This document shows positions 52,730-62,255 of a stretch of 64,000 nt of DNA, piece by piece; the first letter of the stretch is position 1, and every line of letters begins with the position of its first letter. The position numbers and the translations under genes were made by a program. Origin of the DNA: Paracoccaceae bacterium (GTDB lineage: Bacteria; Pseudomonadota; Alphaproteobacteria; Rhodobacterales; Rhodobacteraceae); NCBI GenBank assembly GCA_024304985.1, contig JAMWZC010000009.1:1-64000 (forward strand), written 5' to 3'. The notes under the pieces are model-generated. The model searched no databases and was not told where the DNA came from. It saw nothing but the letters and a program-made list of their open reading frames with translations.

Positions 52730-52757
52730 TGGACCCTCCCTGTGGGGTGTCTATTAT
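52730..52757 (+). promoter_or_regulatory. Possible promoter of the LpoA-like/glnD unit
   Basis: -10 TATTAT at 52752-52757 with a weak -35 TGGACC at 52730-52735 (16-bp spacer), overlapping the rsmI start region. Confidence 0.35.
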
Positions 52758-52814
52758 CCCCGATACGTGCCGGTGGCGCAGATCACCGCCATTGTCGAGG
52801 GAGAAGTAGCCACC

Positions 52815-54074
52815 ATGTTTGCCTTTCTGTCACCTGCCCGCAACCCGCTGCGCCTGACACTGGATGAGGCCCGCGCGTCCATCGTTGCCGCCACCCGCGC
52901 AATCGGACGGACGCTCTGGCCTGCGCGTCGCGGCGTGATGATGATGGCGGCCATGGGCGCCCTGGCGGCTTGCGAGCCTGTCGATACCTCGCTCGGGCGG
53001 TCCGCCCCCGTGATCAACACGTCTGCCCCTGTGCCTGTCGCACTTCTGGTGCCGCGCGGATCGGGTAATGCGAGCGACGAGGTTCTGGCACGTGCGCTTG
53101 AGAATGCGGCGCGGCTGGCGATTTCCGATCTGGGTGATGTCGCCATCGACCTGCGGGTCTATGGGACCGCGGGATCGGCGGCCACGACCCAGCAGGTCGC
53201 GCTTCAGGCGGTTGCCGACGGGGCCAGAATCATCTTGGGCCCGGTCTATGGTGAGAACGCGAACGCCGCCGCCGTGGCGGTGGCGTCGAGTGGGGTCAAT
53301 GTGTTGGCCTTCTCGAACAACACCTCGATTGCCGGGGGCAACCTTTTCATTCTGGGACCGACGTTCGACAACACGGCAGACCGTCTGGCGCGCTATGCTG
53401 TGCGGCAAGGCAAGGGCCGCACCGTCGTTGTCTATTCCGAGGATGTGTCGGGCCGGGCCGGACGCGCGGCTGTCGAGGCCGCGCTGGCCCGCAATGGCGG
53501 GACGGCCGTCGGTGCGATCAGCCACGAATTCTCGCAGAACGGCGTCGTTCAGGCCATTCCCCAGATCGTCAGCGCCGTGCGCAGCGGGGCGGCGGATTCG
53601 GTCTTCATGACCGCAGACACCGCGGGAGCCCTGCCGCTTCTGACCCAGCTTTTGCCCGAGGCGGGTATTTCGCCCGCGACGACCCAGTATATCGGACTGA
53701 CCCGCTGGGATATTCCCAGCCAGACCATTGATCTTCCGGGTGTGCAGGGGGGCTGGTTCGCCCTGCCCGCCCCGGAGATGTCTGCACGATTCAGCAGCCG
53801 ATATGAGGCCGCCTATGGCGAGAGCCCGCATCCGATCGGTGGTCTGGCCTATGATGGCATCGCGGCCATCGGCGCTTTGATCAGTTCGGGTCGAAGCGAC
53901 GCGCTGAGCCGTGCATCTCTGACGCAAAGCGCAGGTTTTCAGGGCGTGAACGGCATTTTCCGGCTGCTCCCGGATGGAACGAACGAACGTGGTCTGGCCG
54001 TGGCCCAGATCCGCGACAGACAGGTGGTTGTGATTGACCCTGCCCCAAGAGCCTTTGGCGGTGCCGGATTCTGA
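52815..54074 (+). CDS. LpoA-like penicillin-binding protein activator lipoprotein
   Basis: 419 residues. The C-terminal ~360 residues form a periplasmic-binding-protein type 1 fold as in LpoA/LppC and Leu/Ile/Val receptors (VALLVPRGSG, ILGPVYGENANAAA, NNTSIAGGNLFILGP). LpoA activates PBP1a in gammaproteobacteria; the same role here is inferred. A lipobox LAAC gives Cys53, but the predicted n-region of 41 residues before the hydrophobic MMMAAMGALAA is long, so the true start might be the GTG/ATG cluster near 52935. ATG 52815 has GGGAGAAG nine bases upstream, which favours it. Confidence 0.84.
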   Translation: MFAFLSPARNPLRLTLDEARASIVAATRAIGRTLWPARRGVMMMAAMGALAACEPVDTSLGRSAPVINTSAPVPVALLVPRGSGNASDEVLARALENAARLAISDLGDVAIDLRVYGTAGSAATTQQVALQAVADGARIILGPVYGENANAAAVAVASSGVNVLAFSNNTSIAGGNLFILGPTFDNTADRLARYAVRQGKGRTVVVYSEDVSGRAGRAAVEAALARNGGTAVGAISHEFSQNGVVQAIPQIVSAVRSGAADSVFMTADTAGALPLLTQLLPEAGISPATTQYIGLTRWDIPSQTIDLPGVQGGWFALPAPEMSARFSSRYEAAYGESPHPIGGLAYDGIAAIGALISSGRSDALSRASLTQSAGFQGVNGIFRLLPDGTNERGLAVAQIRDRQVVVIDPAPRAFGGAGF

Positions 54075-56856
54075 TCCGGCATCGGCCCTGAATCCCCAGA
54101 CCCTGCCGCAGGCACCGGACGATCTGATCTGTCCGGCCTCGCAGATATTTGACGCAAGCTTAGTGGCCCGTGCCCTGCACGAGGCCACGGCGGGGCTGAC
54201 CCCGGCACAGATGCGGGGGGCTGTCGTGCCTGTTCTGTCGCGAGCCTTGCAGGATGGGCGCACCGCCATTGCCGATGCGTTTGCGGCCCGCCCCTTCGAT
54301 GCGCGTCCCGTCACCCGCGCCTATGCCTGGCTGACCGATTGCATCGTGGCCTGTGCGCAAGATGTGGCCATCCGGCAGATTCATCCTCTGGAGCACCCCT
54401 CCACGAATGAGCGGATCGCGCTGATCGCCGTGGGCGGATATGGCCGGGGGGAAATGGCCCCGCAATCGGATGTGGATCTGCTGTTCCTCAGCCCGACACG
54501 GATCACGCCCTGGGCCGAGGCGGTGATCGAAACCATGCTCTACATCCTGTGGGATCTGCGTCTGAAGGTGGGGCATGCCAGCCGCACCGTGAAGGATTGC
54601 CTGCGTCTGGGGACCGAGGATTTCACGATCCGCACGGCCCTTCTGGAACACCGCTTTCTGGGCGGAGATGCCACCCTTGGAGCGGAACTGGACCGCCGCC
54701 TGAAGACCGATCTGTTCAAAGGCACGGCGCGGGATTTCATCGAGGCCAAGTTGTCAGAGCGTGACGCCCGCCACGAAAAGCAGGGTGGCCAGCGTTACAT
54801 GGTCGAGCCGAACGTCAAGGAGGGCAAGGGCGGCCTGCGCGACCTGCAATCGTTGTTCTGGATCGCCAAATATCTGCACGGCGTGCAGAACCCGGAAGAA
54901 CTTGTGCGGATCAAGATGTTCCGCCCCGAGGAATACGCCACCTTCCAGAAGGCCGAGAATTTCCTTTGGGCGGTGCGCTGCCATCTGCATCTGATCACCG
55001 GGCGGCCTGCGGACCAGCTGACCTTTGACCTGCAGGTGCAGGTGGCCGAGCGCATGGGCTATGTCGACAAGGGCGGACGCCGCGCTGTCGAACATTTCAT
55101 GCAGGACTATTTCCGCCACGCCACCTCGGTCGGGGATCTGACACGGATCTTCCTGACCAAGCTTGAGGCGCTGCATGTCAAATCCGGCCCGCTGCTGGAG
55201 CGGATCTTCCGGCGCACGCCGAAGGTAAAGCCCGGCTATCAGGTGATCCACAACCGTCTGGCGATCGAGAACGAGGCCGCCTTCCTCAAGGACAAGCTGA
55301 ACCTGCTGCGCCTGTTCGAGGAAGCGTTGCGCACCGGCATGCTGATCCATCCGGATGCGATGCGCCTTGTCACGGCGAACCTGCATCTGATCGACGACGA
55401 ATTGCGCACCACGCGCGAGGCGCAGCAGATCTTCATGGATCTGCTGCTGAAACACGGCAACCCGGAACGCGCGCTGCGTCGGATGAACGAGTTGGGGATG
55501 CTGGCCGCTTTCATTCCCGAATTCGAACCCATCGTGGCGATGATGCAGTTCAACATGTATCACAGCTATACGGTGGACGAGCATACGATCCAGTGCATCC
55601 GCAACCTTGCGCAGATCGAACGGGGCGAGCTGGTCGAGGAATTGCCGGTCGCCTCGGGCATCCTGAGGGCCGGGGTGAATCGCAAGGTTCTTTATATCGC
55701 GCTGTTGCTGCACGATATCGGCAAGGGCCGGACCGAGGATCATTCGGTCCTTGGCGCGCAGATCGCGCGTCGTGTTGCCCCCCGGCTGGGCCTGAACAAG
55801 GCCGATTCCGAAACCGTGGAATGGCTGGTGCGCTATCATCTTCTGATGTCGGACATGGCGCAGAAGCGCGACCTGTCGGACCCACGCACCTTGCGCGATT
55901 TCGCCAAGGCGGTGAAGACGCGCAAGCGTCTGGATCTGCTGACGGTGCTGACGGTCTGTGACATCCGCGGAGTCGGCCCGCAGACCTGGAACAACTGGAA
56001 GGCCATGTTGATCCGCCAGTTGCACCGCGAAACGACCCGCGCACTGGAACACGGGCTGGAGGATCTGAACCGCGAACATCGCGGGGCCGAGGCCAAATCC
56101 GCCCTGCGCGACGCGCTCAAAGGGTGGGACTCTGCCGCCCTCAAGACCGAGTTGGGGCGTCACTATCCGCCCTACTGGCAGGGTCTGGATACGCGGACGC
56201 AGGTCGTCTTTGCCAATATGCTGCGCGATCTGCCCGATGATGAGATCCGTATCGACCTTGTTCCTGACGAGGACCGCGACGCCACCCGCGCCTGTTTCGC
56301 GCTGTCGGACCATCCGGGCATCTTCTCTCGCCTTGCAGGGGCACTGGCGCTGGTGGGGGCGAATGTGGTGGATGCGCGCACCTACACGTCGAAAGACGGC
56401 TTCGCCACCGCCGTATTCTGGATTCAGGACGAGAGCGGCAGCCCCTATGACGCGACACGCCTGCCCCGCCTGCGGCAGATGATCGACAAGACCCTCAAGG
56501 GAGAGGTGGTCACGACCGAAGCGATCAAGAGCCGCGACAAGATCAAAAAGCGCGAGCGCGCCTTCCGCGTGGCCACGTCGATCACCTTCGACAACGAGGG
56601 ATCCGAGATCTACACGATCATCGAAGTGGATACCCGCGACCGTCCCGGCCTCTTGTTCGACCTGACCCGCACGCTGGCCAATGCCAATGTCTATATCGCC
56701 AGCGCGGTTATCGCGACCTATGGCGAACAGGTGGTGGACACCTTCTATGTCAAAGACATGTTCGGGCTGAAGTTCCATTCCCTGCCCAAGCAGAAGGCGC
56801 TGGAACGCAAGCTGCGCGAGGCCATCGAGAAAGGCGTCGAGCGGGCCATTTCCTGA
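54034..56856 (+). CDS. glnD: [Protein-PII] uridylyltransferase / uridylyl-removing enzyme
   Basis: 940 residues, master nitrogen sensor. Nucleotidyltransferase motif GGYGRGEMAPQSDVDLLFL at about 132-150; HD domain for deuridylylation with HDIGKGR around 560; two C-terminal ACT domains (about 755-830 and 860-930) that bind glutamine. It uridylylates GlnB/GlnK when glutamine is low. Start TTG 54034 has AGGTGG six bases upstream, inside the end of the LpoA-like gene; GTG 54061 is an alternative. Confidence 0.96.
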   Translation: MTLPQEPLAVPDSDPASALNPQTLPQAPDDLICPASQIFDASLVARALHEATAGLTPAQMRGAVVPVLSRALQDGRTAIADAFAARPFDARPVTRAYAWLTDCIVACAQDVAIRQIHPLEHPSTNERIALIAVGGYGRGEMAPQSDVDLLFLSPTRITPWAEAVIETMLYILWDLRLKVGHASRTVKDCLRLGTEDFTIRTALLEHRFLGGDATLGAELDRRLKTDLFKGTARDFIEAKLSERDARHEKQGGQRYMVEPNVKEGKGGLRDLQSLFWIAKYLHGVQNPEELVRIKMFRPEEYATFQKAENFLWAVRCHLHLITGRPADQLTFDLQVQVAERMGYVDKGGRRAVEHFMQDYFRHATSVGDLTRIFLTKLEALHVKSGPLLERIFRRTPKVKPGYQVIHNRLAIENEAAFLKDKLNLLRLFEEALRTGMLIHPDAMRLVTANLHLIDDELRTTREAQQIFMDLLLKHGNPERALRRMNELGMLAAFIPEFEPIVAMMQFNMYHSYTVDEHTIQCIRNLAQIERGELVEELPVASGILRAGVNRKVLYIALLLHDIGKGRTEDHSVLGAQIARRVAPRLGLNKADSETVEWLVRYHLLMSDMAQKRDLSDPRTLRDFAKAVKTRKRLDLLTVLTVCDIRGVGPQTWNNWKAMLIRQLHRETTRALEHGLEDLNREHRGAEAKSALRDALKGWDSAALKTELGRHYPPYWQGLDTRTQVVFANMLRDLPDDEIRIDLVPDEDRDATRACFALSDHPGIFSRLAGALALVGANVVDARTYTSKDGFATAVFWIQDESGSPYDATRLPRLRQMIDKTLKGEVVTTEAIKSRDKIKKRERAFRVATSITFDNEGSEIYTIIEVDTRDRPGLLFDLTRTLANANVYIASAVIATYGEQVVDTFYVKDMFGLKFHSLPKQKALERKLREAIEKGVERAIS

Positions 56857-56932
56857 TCCCGCGTTTCGCCCTCTTTCATGGGGAGCAGGCTTGGGATAGT
56901 CCTGCACCAGACGCAGCAAGGGGCCGCCTGTC

Positions 56933-58483
56933 ATGAAACCCATCCGCCTGATCGCCGGCTTCATGACCGTGGGCCTGTGGACCCTGCTCAGCCGCGTGCT
57001 GGGGTTTGTGCGCGATGCGATGATCCTGGCCTATCTTGGCACCGGCCCCGCCTATGAGGCCTATGTCGTAGCTTTCCGCTTGCCCAACATGTTCCGCCGC
57101 TTCTTCGCCGAAGGCGCGTTCAACATGGCCTTCGTGCCGATGTTTTCCAAGAAATACGAGGCCGGAGAGGATGCGCAGGGCTTTGCGGAAACCGCCTTCG
57201 CAGGTCTGGCCTCGGTGCTTATCCTGCTGACGCTGGCGGCACAGGCTTTCATGCCGTGGATGATCTATGCTTTGGCCAGCGGCTTTGCAGGGCAGGAACA
57301 GTTCGCGTTGTCGGTTGAATTCGGGCGGATCGTCTTTCCCTATATCCTGTTCATCTCCTTGGCGGCGCTGCTGTCGGGCGTGTTGAACGCAACCGGCCGT
57401 TTCGCCGCCGCTGCGGCCGCGCCCGTGTTGCTGAACGTGATCCTCGTCGCTGCCATGGTGGGTGCCGCAACGATGGGCCTTGATGTGACCATGGCGCTGA
57501 TCTGGGGCATCCCGGTGGCGGGTCTCGCGCAGCTGGCGCTGGTCTGGCATGCGGCGCGCCGCGCGGGCTTCACTCTGGCACCGCGTCGCCCCCGCTGGAC
57601 ACCCGAGATGAAACGCCTTGTCCGCATCGCCATTCCCGCGGCCTTGGCAGGAGGGGTGGTACAGGTCAACCTGTTGGTGGGTCAGCAGGTCGCGAGCTAT
57701 TTCGACCGCGCCGTGGGCTGGCTTTATGCTGCGGACCGTCTGTATCAGTTGCCGTTGGGTGTCGTAGGTATCGCAATCGGCGTGGTGCTTCTGCCCGACC
57801 TCTCGCGCCGTCTGGCCGCAGGGGATGACGCGGGCGGGCGCAATGCGCTCAGCCGTGCGGCCGAAGTGTCGCTGGCCTTGACCATCCCCGCCGCCGTGGC
57901 GCTGGTGGCGGTGCCACTGCCGCTGGTTTCGGTGCTTTTCGAAAGAGGGGCGACCACTGCGGATGACAGCGCGGCGATTGCGATGGCCGTGGCGGTCTAC
58001 GGCCTTGGCCTGCCCGCCTTCGTGATCCAGAAGATCCTGCAACCACTGTATTTCGCGCGCGAGGATACGCGCAGCCCGTTCCGCTATGCCGTGGTGGCGA
58101 TGATCGTCAACGCGGCTATTGCCATCGGGCTGGCCCCGCTGATCGGCTGGATCGCCGCCGCGATCGCGACCACGCTCGCCGCATGGGTCATGGTCGCGCT
58201 GCTGGCAATCGGCACCCGGCCAATGGGGGACGTCGCCCGGTTCGATGCGCGGTTCCACGGCCGGATCTGGAGGATCATCGCAGCCTCGGTGGCGATGGGC
58301 GGGGTGCTGTGGGGCGCGATGGTGGTGATGACACCTTTCTTCGCCATGGCAGGCTGGCGCTATCTGGCGCTGCTGGGACTGATCCTGATCGGGATCATCA
58401 GCTATTTCGGGATCGGACAGATCATTGGTGCCTTCCGGCTGGGCGAATTCAAACGCGCATTTCAGCGCGGGGGAAGCGCCTGA
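56933..58483 (+). CDS. murJ: Lipid II flippase MurJ
   Basis: 516 residues, MOP-superfamily flippase with about 14 transmembrane helices that moves lipid II to the periplasmic face. Opening SRVLGFVRDAMILAYLG and AFRLPNMFRRFFAEGAFNMAFVPMFS are diagnostic, with functional Arg residues of TM1-2 retained. glnD-murJ adjacency is common in alphaproteobacteria. 76 bp after glnD; probably co-transcribed. Confidence 0.96.
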   Translation: MKPIRLIAGFMTVGLWTLLSRVLGFVRDAMILAYLGTGPAYEAYVVAFRLPNMFRRFFAEGAFNMAFVPMFSKKYEAGEDAQGFAETAFAGLASVLILLTLAAQAFMPWMIYALASGFAGQEQFALSVEFGRIVFPYILFISLAALLSGVLNATGRFAAAAAAPVLLNVILVAAMVGAATMGLDVTMALIWGIPVAGLAQLALVWHAARRAGFTLAPRRPRWTPEMKRLVRIAIPAALAGGVVQVNLLVGQQVASYFDRAVGWLYAADRLYQLPLGVVGIAIGVVLLPDLSRRLAAGDDAGGRNALSRAAEVSLALTIPAAVALVAVPLPLVSVLFERGATTADDSAAIAMAVAVYGLGLPAFVIQKILQPLYFAREDTRSPFRYAVVAMIVNAAIAIGLAPLIGWIAAAIATTLAAWVMVALLAIGTRPMGDVARFDARFHGRIWRIIAASVAMGGVLWGAMVVMTPFFAMAGWRYLALLGLILIGIISYFGIGQIIGAFRLGEFKRAFQRGGSA

Positions 58484-58487
58484 GGAC

Positions 58488-59129
58488 TCACGCCTCGGCC
58501 TGCGCCAGCATGGCGATGACATCCCTGTCTTCGACTTGCGCGAAATCGGTGTAATAGGCCCCGACCGCGCCGAAGGTCTCGGGTGCATGCAGACAGATCA
58601 CATCATCTGCCAGAGCCTGCATCGCCTCAAGCGTCGCGGCCGGAGCCACAGGGACCGCCAGCACCACATGCGCCGCGCCTTGACGCCTGACCGCACGCAG
58701 GGCCACACGCATGGTCGCCCCTGTCGCGATCCCGTCATCCACGATGATCGCCGTGCACCCGGCCAGAGGCAACGGCTTGCGTCCGGCCATGTACAGCGCG
58801 CGGCGGCGCGTGATCTCGGCCAGTTCCGGCTCTGCCAGCCTGACCACGTCAAGGCGGTCCAACCCGGTCATGCGGGCTATGTCCTCGTTCATCTCCAGAT
58901 CGGGGCGTTCGCCATCGACCACGGCCCCCAGCGCCACCTCGGGCTGCCCCGGCACACCGATCTTGCGCACCATCACCAGATCGAGCGGTGCCCGCAATGC
59001 GCGCGCCACTTCCAGCGCGACGGGCACTCCGCCGCGTGGCAGGGCAAGTACCACCGGAGCGGGCCAGTCCCGTCCCGCCATCGCCTGCCCCAACTGTTCT
59101 CCTGCTTCCGTCCGATCCGCAAACCGCAT
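58488..59129 (-). CDS. Phosphoribosyltransferase-domain protein
   Basis: 213 residues, type I PRTase fold. PRPP-binding loop AIIVDDGIATGATMR about 127-141; N-terminal LPRGGVPVALEVA and VRKIGVPGQPEVALGAV are typical of the stand-alone family often found beside stress genes. It does not resemble a classical Apt/Hpt/Upp, and its substrate is unknown. Converges on murJ with only 4 bp between stops. Confidence 0.87.
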   Translation of the reverse strand: MRFADRTEAGEQLGQAMAGRDWPAPVVLALPRGGVPVALEVARALRAPLDLVMVRKIGVPGQPEVALGAVVDGERPDLEMNEDIARMTGLDRLDVVRLAEPELAEITRRRALYMAGRKPLPLAGCTAIIVDDGIATGATMRVALRAVRRQGAAHVVLAVPVAPAATLEAMQALADDVICLHAPETFGAVGAYYTDFAQVEDRDVIAMLAQAEA

Positions 59130-59198
59130 CGCGCAGCTCCCAGCCGGTCACAGCCCCCGGCCGGGGCTGTCCCATCTGCCATCAGACTACCTGATTCT

Positions 59199-59221
59199 GT
59201 TTCTTCTTGCTTCAAATATCC
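59199..59221 (-). repeat. Dispersed 23-bp 3'-end element, copy 6
   Basis: On the minus strand GGATATTT, GAA, GCAAGAAGAAAC, 36 bp past the rhomboid-like gene stop in sense orientation, after a small hairpin (GCGGA...TCCGC). The next gene is co-directional, so orientation is informative. Confidence 0.75.
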
Positions 59222-59256
59222 CCGCGCGGAGCGCATCCGCCCTCGCCGCAGGTGCC

Positions 59257-59961
59257 TCAGTCGTGGCGGATCTTTCTCCGCAGCCGCGCGAACCCGCCGG
59301 GGCTGACGGCAAAGGACAGGGCAAAGCCGAAGGCAAATCCCGCCAGATCGGCGATCCAGTCTCGGCTGCCGCCGAACAGGATGCCGAAGACAAGCTGGAT
59401 TCCCATCAGAAAGGCGATCAGCGTGAAGGCGCGGATCTGCGGACCGCCCTCCAGCCCCAACCTGAGCCAGAGCAGATAGGTAAAGGCACCGATCAGGCCG
59501 TAGACGCCCGGAAAGGCCCCGACCAGAGGCACCGCTGATACCGCCAGCACGCCATAGATCAGCGCCCCACCGATAGAGGCCCCGAAGAACACGGCCAGCA
59601 CAGCCCAGCCGCGGAACACCTCGCTCACGAATTTGCCCAACGCGAGCACCATCACGCCTGCAAAAAGCGCATGGGTGAAGCCCGCATGAATGAAAGGATA
59701 GGTGATGAAGCGCAGCAGATGTTCCGGCGGCCAGCGATTGTTGGCCAGCATCCACTGGAAGATCTCGGCCGAAAAGGCATAGCCCTGCATGGCGCCCAGC
59801 CTCCACCCGATGGCCTGCGGACCGCCGATGATACCCTTTGCCCCAAGGCTGAACATCGCCTCGATCGCCATGATGATCACGAACAGCGCTACCACGACGG
59901 GGGGCAGCGGGTTCACGGGGCTGATGTTGGGGCCGTCTTGATGCCGGGGATCGGGATACAT
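59257..59961 (-). CDS. Rhomboid-fold membrane protein without catalytic residues (pseudoprotease)
   Basis: 234 residues, six or so transmembrane helices with the rhomboid topology: HAGFTHALF in TM2, the YGLIGAF end of TM4 and the AGFAFGFAL glycine helix of TM6. All three catalytic positions are changed: the Ser of GxSG is Phe150 (GAFPGVYGL), the TM6 His is Asp205 (DLAGF) and the oxyanion Asn is Ala101. It should therefore bind or chaperone membrane proteins rather than cleave them. ATG 59961 chosen by homology and the AAAGG nearby. Divergent from trpS. Confidence 0.85.
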   Translation of the reverse strand: MYPDPRHQDGPNISPVNPLPPVVVALFVIIMAIEAMFSLGAKGIIGGPQAIGWRLGAMQGYAFSAEIFQWMLANNRWPPEHLLRFITYPFIHAGFTHALFAGVMVLALGKFVSEVFRGWAVLAVFFGASIGGALIYGVLAVSAVPLVGAFPGVYGLIGAFTYLLWLRLGLEGGPQIRAFTLIAFLMGIQLVFGILFGGSRDWIADLAGFAFGFALSFAVSPGGFARLRRKIRHD

Positions 59962-60037
59962 GATGGACCTTTGCTTGACGGGGCTATGGGGCATGGGTAA
60001 GCCAGCCGCACCCATAAATCCAGACGGAGATGTCATC

Positions 60038-61084
60038 ATGGCGGATGCGGTCCACACGCAGTCCAACCCGAACGCGGGATTTACCCCGCGCGTCTTCTCG
60101 GGGATCCAGCCCTCGGGCGGGCTGACCCTTGGCAATTATCTGGGCGCGATCAAGCGTTTCGTCCAGATGCAGGACAGCGGAACCCCCACGATCTATTGCG
60201 TGGTCGACATGCATGCCATCACCGTCTGGCAAGACCCCGCCGCCCTGCGCCGTCAGACGCGCGAGTTAACCGCTGGCTATATTGCGGCCGGTCTGGATCC
60301 GTCCAAATCGATCCTGTTCAACCAAAGCCAGGTGCCCGAGCACGCGCAGCTGGCGTGGATCTTCAACTGCGTGGCGCGGATGGGATGGATGGGTCGCATG
60401 ACCCAGTGGAAGGACAAGGCGGGCAAGAACGCGGAAAATGCCTCGCTTGGCCTGTTCGCTTACCCTGCGCTGATGGCCGCTGACATTCTTCTGTATCATG
60501 CCACGCATGTGCCTGTGGGCGAGGATCAGAAACAGCATCTGGAACTGACCCGCGACGTGGCGGCCAAGTTCAACCATGACTACGGCGTGGATTTCTTCCC
60601 CATCACCGAACCCGTGATCGAAGGTGCCGCCACCCGCGTCATGTCGCTGCGGGACGGGTCGAAAAAGATGTCGAAGTCCGACCCCTCGGATGCCTCCCGC
60701 ATCAACATGACCGATGACGCCGACACGATCGCCAAGAAAATCCGCAAGGCCAAGACTGACCCGGATGCTCTGCCCTCCGAAGCCGCAGGTCTGGAAGGTC
60801 GCGCGGATGCCCGCAACCTTGTGAACATCTATGCCGCCCTGTCCGACAGTACGGTGGATGCGGTGCTGCGCGATGTGGGCGGCAAGCAGTTTTCCGAGTT
60901 CAAGCCGATGCTGGCCGATCTGGCGGTAGCGAAGCTTTCGCCCATCTCGACCGAAATGGCGCGGCTGATGCAGGAGCCTGACGAGATTGACCGCATCCTT
61001 GGCGACGGCGCACGGCGCGCGCGTGAGATTGCAAGTCCGATCCTGCAACGGACCTATGACATCGTGGGGATGATCCGGAGCTGA
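60038..61084 (+). CDS. trpS: Tryptophanyl-tRNA synthetase
   Basis: 348 residues, class Ic synthetase. [17 protein letters not shown] contains the HIGH-equivalent, [13 protein letters not shown] the KMSKS loop, and [13 protein letters not shown] and [15 protein letters not shown] are TrpS blocks. ATG 60038 has GGAG eight bases upstream. Overlaps the next gene by one base (TGATG). Confidence 0.97.
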   Translation: MADAVHTQSNPNAGFTPRVFSGIQPSGGLTLGNYLGAIKRFVQMQDSGTPTIYCVVDMHAITVWQDPAALRRQTRELTAGYIAAGLDPSKSILFNQSQVPEHAQLAWIFNCVARMGWMGRMTQWKDKAGKNAENASLGLFAYPALMAADILLYHATHVPVGEDQKQHLELTRDVAAKFNHDYGVDFFPITEPVIEGAATRVMSLRDGSKKMSKSDPSDASRINMTDDADTIAKKIRKAKTDPDALPSEAAGLEGRADARNLVNIYAALSDSTVDAVLRDVGGKQFSEFKPMLADLAVAKLSPISTEMARLMQEPDEIDRILGDGARRAREIASPILQRTYDIVGMIRS

Positions 61085-62178
61085 TGACCCAAGGGGCGAT
61101 CCGCTGGCTGGCGCGACTTGTGCTGACCAGCCTGATGATCGCGTCACTGGTGCTGGCGGGGGTCAACCTTGCGACACTGGCCCGCGCGCCGGCGGGCGCC
61201 GCTTTTGTCGAGCGCAGCACCGCCGGGATTGAGGCCGCGACCGAGCGGGCTCTGTTGGTCCATGCCACGCCTGATACCATCACGACCCGGCTGACCAGCC
61301 TGCTGACCGAGGAGCCGCGCAACTGGTTTGCCATCGAGGCGGTCGAGTCATTGGCAGCAGAGCGTGCCTTGTCCCTGCCCGTCGACCTGCGGCACAAGCG
61401 CGCCGCGGCGTGGGAGCAGGACAACGGCTTCTGGCAGAGCGCGGGGGAGTGCGCGCGATGCGCCTGGGATGCCCGGACATGTGAGTTGTCGACCATCCTG
61501 ATGTGCCGTGCCCCGGTTGATCTGTCTCCTTTGGGCGATCTCGCCGGGGTGATCCGGGGCGGGCTTGCCTATCTGGCCGGCCGGGACGTAGACGAGGTGG
61601 ATGTGATCCTGTCCGCCATCGGCTTGACAGCTGTGGCGCTGGCGGTCTGGACAGGCGGAAGCAGTCTTGCAATCAAGGCGGGCGCGGGTCTGGGAAAACT
61701 GGCGAAATCCATCAACCGTCTGCCCGACGCCGTGACCCGGCCACTGGTCCGCGCCTTCCGCGAGGGGGTGGAGTGGAACGGGATTGCACGCGTGCGCAGC
61801 GTGGACGATCTGCCGCGCCTCTATCGCCCGGAGATCATGCGCCCCGCCGTCATCATTGCCGAAGATGCGGGGCATCTGGTCAGCAGGACGTCGATCCTCG
61901 GTGCGCTCCATCTGATGAGGTATGTGGATGACCCTGCTGATCTGTCGCGGATGGCCCGCGCCTCGGATGCGCTGGGGCCGCGCATGGTCGGCACCATCGA
62001 AGTGCTGGGGAAAAGCCGTCTGATGCGGCTGACGATGCGTGTCGCGGACGAGGTCTGGCTGCTGGCTACGGGCCTGATCGGCGCACTGGCGGCACTGCTG
62101 GGACTGCTGCAATCGGCGCTGAGCACCGGCCTTTTGCGCCTGACCCGGCGACTGGCACAAGCGCCGAGCAGCCGATAG
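61084..62178 (+). CDS. Orphan membrane protein with a cysteine cluster, unknown function
   Basis: 364 residues that I do not recognise. N-terminal transmembrane helix (about 10-30), then a probable periplasmic region with four Cys in 20 residues (GECARC ... TCEL ... MCRAP, about 121-141), a hydrophobic stretch at about 179-205 (ILSAIGLTAVALAVWTG) and another near 328-350 (VWLLATGLIGALAALLGLL). The cysteines suggest disulfides or metal binding outside the cytoplasm. Start codon overlaps the trpS stop, so it is translationally coupled to trpS, a conserved-looking but unexplained arrangement. Confidence 0.72.
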   Translation: MTQGAIRWLARLVLTSLMIASLVLAGVNLATLARAPAGAAFVERSTAGIEAATERALLVHATPDTITTRLTSLLTEEPRNWFAIEAVESLAAERALSLPVDLRHKRAAAWEQDNGFWQSAGECARCAWDARTCELSTILMCRAPVDLSPLGDLAGVIRGGLAYLAGRDVDEVDVILSAIGLTAVALAVWTGGSSLAIKAGAGLGKLAKSINRLPDAVTRPLVRAFREGVEWNGIARVRSVDDLPRLYRPEIMRPAVIIAEDAGHLVSRTSILGALHLMRYVDDPADLSRMARASDALGPRMVGTIEVLGKSRLMRLTMRVADEVWLLATGLIGALAALLGLLQSALSTGLLRLTRRLAQAPSSR

Positions 62179-62255
62179 AGCGCGTCACATGATGCAGGTC
62201 AATCCAGAGCGGCGCGTGATCTGATAGGCTATGCCCCTCAACAAAGGGGAAGATC

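Noticed and set aside
54754-56964. Very long open frame (736 codons) antisense to glnD, and similar long antisense frames opposite murJ, sat-cysC, mrdA, leuA and others
   Set aside because: High third-position GC removes stops from the complementary frame. The predicted products are His/Arg/Gln-rich without family motifs, while the sense frames encode recognisable enzymes.
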